A model generated the notes under the pieces. It did not search any database, had not been told where the DNA came from, and saw only the letters and a program-made list of their open reading frames with translations. Shown here one piece after another: positions 1 to 5,224 of a DNA stretch of 5,346 nucleotides. Every line of letters begins with the position of its first letter. The first letter of the stretch is position 1. Source of the stretch: an uncultured Erysipelotrichaceae bacterium (GTDB lineage: Bacteria > Bacillota_I > Bacilli_A > RF39 > UBA660); assembly GCA_902767005.1 (NCBI GenBank), contig CACXFY010000057.1, positions 1 through 5,346 of the forward strand, given 5' to 3'. The position numbers and the translations under genes were made by a program.

Positions 1-210
1 AATACAAATACAACTACACCTAGTGATACAAATACTAATGCAAATAATAGTACACCAACAACACAAGAAACAACACCAACTGATACAGGTACAAACACTA
101 ATACAGAACAAAATACAACTGTTGATCCAGGAACTAATCCAACAGAGTCAACACCTACTGATACTAATGAAACACCTGAATTCCCTGAAGATGAACAGGT
201 TGCTGTATAA
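1..210 (+). CDS. C-terminal end of an unidentified protein with a Thr/Asn/Pro-rich tail (5' truncated)
   Basis: Reading from base 1 in frame 1 gives 69 codons open to the left edge and ending in TAA at 208-210. The visible part is low complexity, dominated by Thr, Asn, Pro, Asp and Glu, with three copies of a TP(S/T)DT(N/G) motif at visible residues 6-11, 25-30 and 51-56. It ends in a short acidic-to-hydrophobic stretch, FPEDEQVAV. Such tails are common as disordered extracellular or linker ends of Gram-positive surface proteins, for example C-terminal tails of penicillin-binding proteins. No LPXTG motif, membrane helix or catalytic motif is visible, so the function cannot be named. The other forward frame is also open across much of this stretch (from 23), but it gives a Gln/Ile-rich product typical of a shadow of ACA/AAT repeats. 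Only the frame-1 reading has a sensible composition and stays open from the edge. Whether it relates to the WXG100 genes downstream is unknown. Confidence 0.72.
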   Translation, partial: NTNTTTPSDTNTNANNSTPTTQETTPTDTGTNTNTEQNTTVDPGTNPTESTPTDTNETPEFPEDEQVAV

Positions 211-217
211 TTATGTA

Positions 218-245
218 TAAAACTATAAAAAAGATTATGGTTTTA
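218..245 (+). terminator. Possible weak intrinsic terminator after the truncated gene
   Basis: The sequence can form an imperfect hairpin. Bases 218-228 pair with 235-245 through about 11 pairs, including one G-U wobble, around a 6-nt AAAAGA loop. The stem is almost all A:T, with a single C:G pair, and the downstream T run is only four bases and part of the stem. It sits just after the stop at 210 and before the next promoter, where a terminator would be expected. The stem is weak and AT-rich DNA gives such pairings by chance, so this is tentative. Confidence 0.25.
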
Positions 246-255
246 AAAATAAAAA

Positions 256-264
256 TGATATAAT
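256..264 (+). promoter_or_regulatory. Extended -10 promoter of the WXG100 operon
   Basis: TGATATAAT combines a perfect TATAAT (259-264) with an upstream TG dinucleotide at the extended -10 position (256-257). The region 17-18 bp upstream (about 235-241) is only a poor match to TTGACA, as expected for an extended -10 promoter. Transcription would start near 271, giving a leader of about 19 nt that contains the SD at 277-283. Confidence 0.6.
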
Positions 265-289
265 GTAATTAATAATAGGAGGTAATAAT

Positions 290-589
290 ATGTCAGGATT
301 ACATGCAGACACTGGTTCTATGAACACTCGTGGTAGAGAAACAGTAGCAAATTCAGAATTATTTGAAAATGAAATAGGAAGTTTAAATAACAATGTAGCA
401 GAATTAATGACTATTTGGAGAGGACTTTCTGCTAATGAATTTAAAGATTCATTCCTAGAACAACATGAAAATTTAGAAAAATTTAGAGAATTACTAAATG
501 AATTAGGAGAGAACATTAGTAGTGCAGCTAATATATTAAACAGAACAGAAGAGGATAATGCATCTGCTGGTGCTCATCTATTTAGTTAA
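290..589 (+). CDS. WXG100 family protein, likely type VII secretion substrate or partner (first of a pair)
   Basis: This is a 99-residue protein, the classic length of WXG100 (ESAT-6-like) proteins, which form helical hairpins and are exported by type VII secretion systems (T7SS), usually as dimers. The diagnostic turn is visible as W43-R44-G45, followed by the usual LSANEF pattern that starts the second helix. Both flanks are strongly helix-forming, and there is no signal peptide or membrane segment, as expected. A near-perfect AGGAGGT at 277-283 lies 6 nt before the ATG and fixes the start. The Firmicute-type C-terminal export signal is not obvious, although L-N-R-T-E around residues 83-87 fits the start of a hydrophobic-xxx-D/E pattern. 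The gene is followed 13 nt later by a second WXG100 gene, so the two are almost certainly co-transcribed and may heterodimerise. No EssC-type ATPase or other secretion component is in the window. I give no esx symbol because the orthology cannot be judged. Confidence 0.85.
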   Translation: MSGLHADTGSMNTRGRETVANSELFENEIGSLNNNVAELMTIWRGLSANEFKDSFLEQHENLEKFRELLNELGENISSAANILNRTEEDNASAGAHLFS

Positions 590-602
590 GGAGGTTATTT
601 AA

Positions 603-902
603 ATGAACGAATTCGAAGAGAAAGATTATGAACATGCACGTGGAACTGCAGACGCTATTAAAAAGAATGCAGATCAAATAATGAACATCTTTAATGATGT
701 TGATTCTACTATGAATCAATTATATGGTGCTAACTGGGAAAGTTGTGGAGCAGATAATGCTAAAGATAGATATAATGAAATAAGAAAGAATTATGAGGTA
801 TTCTATCAAAGAGTAGTAACTATGAGAAATCATATTTACAACGTAACAGCAGCTAATGAAGAAGCAGATGCAGCAGCATCAAACACAGTTACTCAAGCAT
901 AA
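603..902 (+). CDS. WXG100-like family protein with a W-E-S variant motif (second of a pair)
   Basis: This protein also has 99 residues and, like its upstream neighbour, is all-helical with a central Trp turn. The motif reads N44-W45-E46-S47-C48-G49-A50-D51, so the canonical Gly two residues after Trp is replaced by Ser and a Gly comes two residues later. The position, the length and the following helix (residues 50-75, rich in Arg, Tyr and Glu) still support the family. C48 is the only Cys. The C-terminus is Ala/Glu/Asp-rich, and no strict YxxxD/E export motif is seen. The SD AAGGAGGT (588-595) overlaps the stop codon of the first gene and lies 7 nt before the ATG, suggesting strong, roughly matched expression of the pair. 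The TAA stop at 900-902 runs into the terminator hairpin. It could be the heterodimer partner of the first protein or a separate cargo or chaperone. Confidence 0.78.
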   Translation: MNEFEEKDYEHARGTADAIKKNADQIMNIFNDVDSTMNQLYGANWESCGADNAKDRYNEIRKNYEVFYQRVVTMRNHIYNVTAANEEADAAASNTVTQA

Positions 903-928
903 AAAAAGAGACAATGTCTCTTTTTTTT
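901..928. terminator. Bidirectional intrinsic terminator between convergent operons
   Basis: A GAGAC/GTCTC stem (908-912 with 916-920) with a 3-nt AAT loop is flanked by seven A on the left and eight T on the right. On the plus strand it is a hairpin followed by U8, ending the WXG100 operon. On the minus strand it is the same hairpin followed by U7, ending the M16 operon whose stop codon is at 933-935. The A and T tracts can also pair, lengthening the stem to about 12 bp. The last two bases of the WXG100 stop codon lie within the structure. Confidence 0.88.
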
Positions 929-932
929 ATTA

Positions 933-2177
933 TTAAAAACTTTCTTTATTTTTAATTGTAGTAACAACTTCATTACTAAAATCTAGTTTCTTTATAAATT
1001 CTTTATACTCTTTAAAATTAAAACTCTTAATATCTTCTATCTTATCCATATAAGGATAATCAAAATCAATTATATTATCAATAAAAGGTATTACTACGTT
1101 AAGTACATTATCATCTCTTAATATAAAATTAATAATTGTATTCTTTTTAGTAAGTTCAAATAACTCTTCATCATAACCATCAATATTATTAATAAAATCA
1201 TGAATATATTTATAGAATTCTTCTGGTTTATCAGTATAAGTACCAAATCCTATTATTAAGTAATCATAATATTTTTTATCACCACAACCTATACCTGCTG
1301 TAACAATCTCTTCTTTAACCATTTTCTTATATAGATCAGAAGTAACTCCAAAAAAGTTTTTATAAAAACAATGAATATAAAAATCTAATTTTAATCTCTC
1401 TTCTGGACTATAGTTACTAATATCTAATTTATAATTAATATCTACATAATCTTTAGGAGTAGGATAATAAATAATATTTTTATTCTTTACTACTATCTTA
1501 GGTTCTTTTATTTTTAATAATTCTACTTCATCATCATTAAACTTAAAATCTTTATAAATATCCTTAATTAAATTAATGATCTTATCTTTATCAAAATTAC
1601 CACTAATAACAATAAACTGATTATTTGGTCTATAAAAAGCTTCATAACATAGTTTTAAATCATCTACTGTCGTTTTCTCAACTTCTTCTATAGTGCCACC
1701 AATACTTCTATATTTATAATTATGAAATAAGCAATTAGCTTCTTCTATATCTAGATGATAAAACTTACTATCACTTCTACCACGTATTTCTTGATATATT
1801 GGATTTTTTAAATGATTAAGTCTATCTTCATTAAATGTAACATTGTTAATACCATTTAATAGTATTCTAATTCCTTCTTCTAATTTCTCAACACAAGTAA
1901 AGTAAAAATCTGTTTTTAATCTATAAGTAGATGCATTAGTATTCATTTGTAATTCCCCAAGATGTTTTAAGAAATTACCATGTTCATTCTCTTCAACAAT
2001 ATAATGTTCTAATATATGCGCTATCCCATCTTGCATATGATATTCTTTATTTTTATATTTAAAGTCTTTATAAGAACCACCATATTTAGTAACAAATTGA
2101 AAAGTATTAGTATGTCTTCTTTTATCAATATATGTATAAATAGTTAAACCATTATCTAATCTTGTCTCTTCAATCAC
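933..2177 (-). CDS. yfmH: M16-family zinc metallopeptidase, YfmH/YmfH-like (zinc-binding subunit)
   Basis: This 414-residue protein has the inverted zinc motif HxxEH as H54-I-L-E57-H58. The third ligand is probably E130 in the YQEIRGR segment, 72 residues after H58, close to the spacing known for M16 peptidases. The family segment NASTYRLKTDFYFT (81-94) follows as expected. The second M16 domain (about 200-414) lacks the usual Arg/Tyr pair: the matching segment at 283-293 reads YKKMVKEEIVT. No signal peptide is visible, so the protein is probably cytoplasmic. Length and gene pairing match Bacillus YmfH (about 430 residues), which database names link to the 5-aminopentanol modification of elongation factor EF-P; the chemical role is not shown by this sequence. 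The start is GTG at 2177, overlapping the upstream gene's TGA as GTGA, with GAGGAGG 7 nt upstream, which points to translational coupling. It stops 5 nt before the shared terminator. The family is confident; the EF-P role is only by name transfer. Confidence 0.85.
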   Translation of the reverse strand: MIEETRLDNGLTIYTYIDKRRHTNTFQFVTKYGGSYKDFKYKNKEYHMQDGIAHILEHYIVEENEHGNFLKHLGELQMNTNASTYRLKTDFYFTCVEKLEEGIRILLNGINNVTFNEDRLNHLKNPIYQEIRGRSDSKFYHLDIEEANCLFHNYKYRSIGGTIEEVEKTTVDDLKLCYEAFYRPNNQFIVISGNFDKDKIINLIKDIYKDFKFNDDEVELLKIKEPKIVVKNKNIIYYPTPKDYVDINYKLDISNYSPEERLKLDFYIHCFYKNFFGVTSDLYKKMVKEEIVTAGIGCGDKKYYDYLIIGFGTYTDKPEEFYKYIHDFINNIDGYDEELFELTKKNTIINFILRDDNVLNVVIPFIDNIIDFDYPYMDKIEDIKSFNFKEYKEFIKKLDFSNEVVTTIKNKESF

Positions 2178-3421
2178 TTGTTTTCCTCCTCAATAAAATA
2201 TATTGTATCAAGTACTAATCTATCTACTAATTCACATATATCTTTACTAGTAATTTTCAACATCTTCTTATATACTACATCTTGTTTCTTTTCAATTTTA
2301 AGTACATCTAACATTACTTCATTAAATATATAATACTTATCATCTAATCCTTTGATTAAAGCAATTCTTTTTCTATCTTTTAAATTATCAAGTAAAGGAT
2401 CTATCATTTTACTATTCTTTAAATCTTCAATAACTTCTAATATCTTTTTATATACTAAATTTTTATTCTTCTTATTAATAAAGGCAGTAATCTCTAAACA
2501 ACCATAATGTATATAAGGAGAAGCAAAAGCAGAGTATACTAATTCTTCTTCATCTCTTAATTTTTTATTTAATAATCTACTACTAAGAGAAGTTAATAAT
2601 CCATGTATCATACTCAAAGTAATCTTATCTTTTTCCTTCATATCTTTAATTTTATAAACTAATGATAATGAAGAATCTTTAAAATGTGATTTTTCATTTA
2701 CTTTATTAATATCTTTTCTTGGTTTTAAGAAATAATTATATTTTAAGTTTAAATCAGTACACTTATTATTTTTAATAATATATTTATTTAATAATGTATC
2801 CATTCTTTTATGATCAAAATTACCCATTACAAAAACAGTACAATTATTATTAGTAATTATATTTTTATAAAACTCATATAAATTATTTGGATTTACTTTA
2901 TCTATAAGATCCATATTATTAGTAATAACCATCGATAATACATTTTGATCATCTACTAATTCTTTTATTTTTATACTTTGGTAAGGTCTTATATTCTTAT
3001 ATGAATTATCTATAAAAGTCCTTAAGTTTTCTTTTTCTCTTTCTAATTCAAATTCTAAGAAACCATTATTTACTATTAAAGGTCTATATATAAAACCCTC
3101 GAATAATTTAAATTGTTCTTCTAATAAATCTTCACCTAAAGTATCAACATCTGGAATAACCATATCAAAAGACATACAAGATTCTAATCCAATACTATGT
3201 TTTCCACAACTAGTATTTAATATATATTTTTCTAGTTTTGCTCTTCTAAAAGTATCTTCATCAGGATAATCTTCATCCATATAATTTAATAAATTAGGTA
3301 GTAAAGTACTAAGAGCTAATTCCTCTTGTTTTTCTTTAAAATGAAATAGTACTCTAATCTGAATTGTCTTAAAATTATCATTGTCAATATAATAAATATT
3401 ATTATCAAGTTTTAATCTCAT
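2174..3421 (-). CDS. yfmF: M16-family peptidase-like protein, YfmF/YmfF-like (subunit lacking the zinc motif)
   Basis: The product is 415 residues when started at ATG 3421. It has two-domain M16 architecture and length close to Bacillus YmfF. The place where HxxEH should occur (about residues 35-46, LALSTLLPNLLN) has no zinc ligands, so this subunit cannot bind zinc in the usual way. The second domain does keep the M16 Arg/Tyr pair, R289 and Y296, in LRDEEELVY, which in related enzymes lines the substrate cleft. Together with the downstream HILEH protein this suggests a heterodimer. A longer reading from TTG at 3433 adds MRWI, but that TTG runs into the SD GAGGTGG (3431-3425) and lies upstream of the predicted transcription start. 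ATG 3421 is therefore preferred. The gene ends in TGA, overlapping the next start by 4 nt. No signal peptide is seen. Database naming ties the pair to EF-P 5-aminopentanol modification; no ymfI-like reductase gene is visible here. Confidence 0.82.
   Translation of the reverse strand: MRLKLDNNIYYIDNDNFKTIQIRVLFHFKEKQEELALSTLLPNLLNYMDEDYPDEDTFRRAKLEKYILNTSCGKHSIGLESCMSFDMVIPDVDTLGEDLLEEQFKLFEGFIYRPLIVNNGFLEFELEREKENLRTFIDNSYKNIRPYQSIKIKELVDDQNVLSMVITNNMDLIDKVNPNNLYEFYKNIITNNNCTVFVMGNFDHKRMDTLLNKYIIKNNKCTDLNLKYNYFLKPRKDINKVNEKSHFKDSSLSLVYKIKDMKEKDKITLSMIHGLLTSLSSRLLNKKLRDEEELVYSAFASPYIHYGCLEITAFINKKNKNLVYKKILEVIEDLKNSKMIDPLLDNLKDRKRIALIKGLDDKYYIFNEVMLDVLKIEKKQDVVYKKMLKITSKDICELVDRLVLDTIYFIEEENK
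2185..2191 (-). promoter_or_regulatory. Ribosome-binding site fixing the GTG start of yfmH
   Basis: On the minus strand the sequence reads GAGGAGG, followed by 7 nt (AAAACAA) and then GTG at 2177-2175. This strong SD lies inside the 3' end of the upstream gene and supports GTG as the true start despite the overlap with the preceding TGA. Confidence 0.8.
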
Positions 3422-3424
3422 AAT

Positions 3425-3431
3425 CCACCTC
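3425..3431 (-). promoter_or_regulatory. Ribosome-binding site that decides the yfmF start
   Basis: On the minus strand GAGGTGG runs from 3431 to 3425. Its GAGG core lies 6 nt before ATG (3421-3419), which is normal spacing. The upstream in-frame TTG (3433-3431) shares a base with this SD and has no SD of its own, so the extra four codons are most likely leader sequence. Confidence 0.7.
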
Positions 3432-3437
3432 AAAGTT

Positions 3438-3446
3438 ATTATATCA
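3438..3446 (-). promoter_or_regulatory. Extended -10 promoter driving the leftward M16 operon
   Basis: On the minus strand the sequence is TGATATAAT, a perfect TATAAT (3443-3438) with TG at 3446-3445 in the extended -10 position. No good -35 is seen at 17 bp spacing. The predicted start is near 3431, giving a leader of only about 10 nt that begins at the SD. It lies head to head with the rightward promoter, separated from it by 6 bp between the two hexamers. Confidence 0.62.
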
Positions 3447-3455
3447 TGTTATAAT
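3447..3455 (+). promoter_or_regulatory. Extended -10 promoter driving tsaC and probably the following genes
   Basis: TGTTATAAT holds a perfect TATAAT at 3450-3455 preceded by TG at 3447-3448. The -35 position (about 3427-3432) does not resemble TTGACA. The predicted start near 3462 leaves a leader of about 10 nt that begins at the SD GAGGGA. The TG of this element and that of the opposite promoter form the central CATG (3445-3448) of a nearly symmetric sequence. Confidence 0.62.
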
Positions 3456-3461
3456 AATTTT

Positions 3462-3467
3462 GAGGGA
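3462..3467 (+). promoter_or_regulatory. Ribosome-binding site that decides the tsaC start
   Basis: GAGGGA ends 4 nt before ATG 3472; its core GAGGG leaves 5 nt. An in-frame TTG at 3460-3462 would place this SD inside the coding region and has no SD of its own, so ATG 3472 is the better start. Confidence 0.68.
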
Positions 3468-3471
3468 AGCT

Positions 3472-4068
3472 ATGAAATATATTAAAGAATTAAATAAAGA
3501 TAATTTAAAAGAAATAATAGAAGTATTAGATAATGATGGAGTAATAATATTTCCTACTGATACTGTTTATGGTATTGGTTGTAATCCATTTAGTATTAAA
3601 GCTTTAAATAAATTATTTGAATTTAAACAAAGAGATTATACTAAACCCATAAATGTATTAACTGATAGTATAGATAAAATAAAATTAGTATCTACTAATA
3701 TTAGTTCTAAAGAAATGGAAATAATGAATAAATATTTTCCAAGTGATCTAACAATAATATTAAATAAGAAAGACAATGTACCAGATATACTAACAGCTAA
3801 TCTAAATACTATTGGTGTAAGAATACCTAATAGTGATATAGCTTTAACTATATTAAAAGAATATAAGTATCCAATCGCTACTACTTCTGTAAATATATCT
3901 GGAGAAAAACCATCATTAGAAGTAAAAGATTTCTATGATGACTTTAAAGATAAAGTAGATATTATAGTAGAAGGTGGTAAATCTAAAATAGGAATACCTT
4001 CTACTATAATAAAAATAGAAAATAATAATGTAAATGTATTAAGACAAGGCAATTTAAAAGTAGAATAA
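3472..4068 (+). CDS. TsaC/YrdC/Sua5-family L-threonylcarbamoyladenylate synthase
   Basis: This family makes threonylcarbamoyl-AMP from L-threonine, bicarbonate and ATP, the first step of the t6A modification at position 37 of ANN-decoding tRNAs, in the cytoplasm. The 198-residue product has the single YrdC domain in full: FPTDTVYGIG (27-36), the basic KQRDYTKPINVL patch (52-63), PSDLTIIL (90-97, where many relatives have PGPLT), GVRIP (115-119), TTSVNISGE (137-145) and the C-terminal GIPSTII (174-180). It lacks the extra Sua5 C-terminal domain that brings relatives to about 340 residues, so it is TsaC-like in size. Start ATG 3472 is chosen over TTG 3460 because the SD GAGGGA lies between them. 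It diverges from the M16 operon across a roughly 50-bp gap holding both promoters, and is followed 42 nt later by the zinc-ribbon gene. The partners TsaB, TsaD and TsaE are not in the window. Family assignment is very secure; tsaC, ywlC or sua5 naming depends on convention. Confidence 0.93.
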   Translation: MKYIKELNKDNLKEIIEVLDNDGVIIFPTDTVYGIGCNPFSIKALNKLFEFKQRDYTKPINVLTDSIDKIKLVSTNISSKEMEIMNKYFPSDLTIILNKKDNVPDILTANLNTIGVRIPNSDIALTILKEYKYPIATTSVNISGEKPSLEVKDFYDDFKDKVDIIVEGGKSKIGIPSTIIKIENNNVNVLRQGNLKVE

Positions 4069-4083
4069 ATAATCGTTCTATTA

Positions 4084-4089
4084 TATAAT
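4084..4089 (+). promoter_or_regulatory. Possible -10 element upstream of the zinc-ribbon gene
   Basis: TATAAT occurs in the 42-bp gap between tsaC and the zinc-ribbon gene, with a predicted start near 4096 and the SD AGGTG at 4101-4105. It lacks the TG extension, and the -35 position (4061-4066) is poor. It lies in a 12-bp perfect A/T palindrome (4079-4090). It may be an internal promoter or a chance match in AT-rich DNA; read-through from tsaC is equally plausible. Confidence 0.33.
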
Positions 4090-4110
4090 AAGAATAGAGT
4101 AGGTGAATGT

Positions 4111-5223
4111 ATGGCAGAAGAAAAAGTAAAAGAAGAAAAAAAAGAAACAAAAGGTAAAACATTAGGTACTATATGTCCAGCTTGTAATGCTTCTATAAAA
4201 TTTAATGCTAAAGCTAATAAATGGAAATGTGATTATTGTGGTAGTGAATTTACTTTAGAAGAAATGGAGAAAGTAAATAAAAGCTCTGCTTCTAAAGAAA
4301 ATAATAAAAGTGTAAAACCAGAAAAAGTAAATCTAGATGACTATGTTTCATATCACTGTGAATCATGTGGTGCAGAAATAATTGCTGATGAACAAACAGC
4401 TGCAACTTTCTGTGTCTATTGTGGAAACACAGCTATTTTAAAGAATAAACTATCTGGTAATTTTGCTCCTACTAGATTAATACCATTCCGTACAGAAAAA
4501 GTATTAGCTGAAGATAAATTTAAAGGATTATCTAAAGGAAGACCTTTAGTACCAAGATCCTTTACTAATATAAAGAACATTGAAAAAATACGTGGTATAT
4601 ATATACCATTTTGGTTATATGATTTTAAAGTTCATGGAAATGTAATGATGAATGCTCAAAGAGTTACTAGTTGGTCAGTAGGAGATACACATTATACCAA
4701 AACTGATTATTTTCAAGTTATAAGAGAAGGTAGTATGAACTTTTATGATATACCAGTTGATGCTTCTACTAGATTTGATAATGATATTATGAATACTTTA
4801 GAGCCATTTAACTATGAAGAACTAGTACCATATAATCATGCTTATCTATCTGGTTTCTATGCTGAAAAGTATGATGAAAACGAAGATACAGCTTTAAAAG
4901 AAGCAGCTCATCGAGCAGGTAAATCTACAAAAAATGTTATGGTAGATAGTGCTATCGGATATACTAGTAAACAAGTAACATCAGAGAATTTAGATGCTGA
5001 CTTAATAGATAGAGAATATGTCTTATTACCAGTATGGATGGTAAACGTAAAATATAGTGGTAAACAATATACTTTTGCTATGAATGGGCAAACTGGAGAA
5101 TTCATTGGTAATATACCAATAGATAAAAAGAAATTAGTCATTTATTTAATACTAACCTTTGCACTAACATTTATAGTTGTAATCATAGTCAGTTATATAA
5201 TGTATATAGTAGGAGGTAAGTAA
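4111..5223 (+). CDS. TFIIB-type double zinc-ribbon protein with one C-terminal membrane helix
   Basis: This is a 370-residue protein of unknown function. After a Lys/Glu-rich start it has two zinc ribbons: C22-x2-C25 with C40-x2-C43, and C83-x2-C86 with C101-x2-C104. They are joined by a polar linker (about 56-75). A large middle domain (about 115-335) carries segments typical of Firmicute TFIIB-type zinc-ribbon proteins: YIPFWLYDF (164-172), LLPVWMV (305-311) and NGQTGEFIG (325-333). A hydrophobic helix at about 342-366 follows KKK, so by the positive-inside rule the bulk and the zinc ribbons are probably cytoplasmic and the protein is tail-anchored. Despite frequent naming by similarity to TFIIB or PriA-like zinc fingers, nothing here supports a transcription or helicase role. 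The start is ATG 4111 with a modest SD AGGTG 5 nt upstream. A strong SD for the next gene lies within its last codons, and the next ATG comes 1 nt after its stop, so the two are coupled. Confidence 0.85.
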   Translation: MAEEKVKEEKKETKGKTLGTICPACNASIKFNAKANKWKCDYCGSEFTLEEMEKVNKSSASKENNKSVKPEKVNLDDYVSYHCESCGAEIIADEQTAATFCVYCGNTAILKNKLSGNFAPTRLIPFRTEKVLAEDKFKGLSKGRPLVPRSFTNIKNIEKIRGIYIPFWLYDFKVHGNVMMNAQRVTSWSVGDTHYTKTDYFQVIREGSMNFYDIPVDASTRFDNDIMNTLEPFNYEELVPYNHAYLSGFYAEKYDENEDTALKEAAHRAGKSTKNVMVDSAIGYTSKQVTSENLDADLIDREYVLLPVWMVNVKYSGKQYTFAMNGQTGEFIGNIPIDKKKLVIYLILTFALTFIVVIIVSYIMYIVGGK

Positions 5224-5224
5224 T

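Noticed and set aside
23..220. Forward reading frame starting at ATG 23 and giving a Gln/Ile/Leu-rich product
   Set aside because: It is an alternate-frame shadow of the Thr/Asn repeat codons; it has no SD, its composition is driven by the repeats, and the frame open from base 1 makes better sense.
235..516. Minus-strand open frame opposite the first WXG100 gene
   Set aside because: It lies antisense to a gene with a clear SD and family motif, has no ribosome-binding site of note, and shows no recognisable features.
290..902. WXG100 genes as antitoxin or immunity partners of a polymorphic LXG toxin
   Set aside because: No toxin-sized gene or immunity gene follows; the operon ends at the terminator directly after the second gene.
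933..3421. The two M16 genes as a bacteriocin-processing (AlbE/AlbF-like) pair
   Set aside because: No radical-SAM gene, precursor peptide or transporter lies nearby, and lengths and order fit the YmfF/YmfH housekeeping pair better.
4079..4090. Perfect 12-bp palindrome TATTATATAATA, with CTATT/AATAG arms around it, as a possible operator
   Set aside because: The sequence is all A/T in an AT-rich gap and overlaps a TATAAT; such palindromes arise easily by chance, and no second copy is seen.
4908..5141. Minus-strand open frame opposite the zinc-ribbon gene
   Set aside because: It is antisense to conserved segments such as LLPVWM and NGQTGE, with no promoter or SD support.
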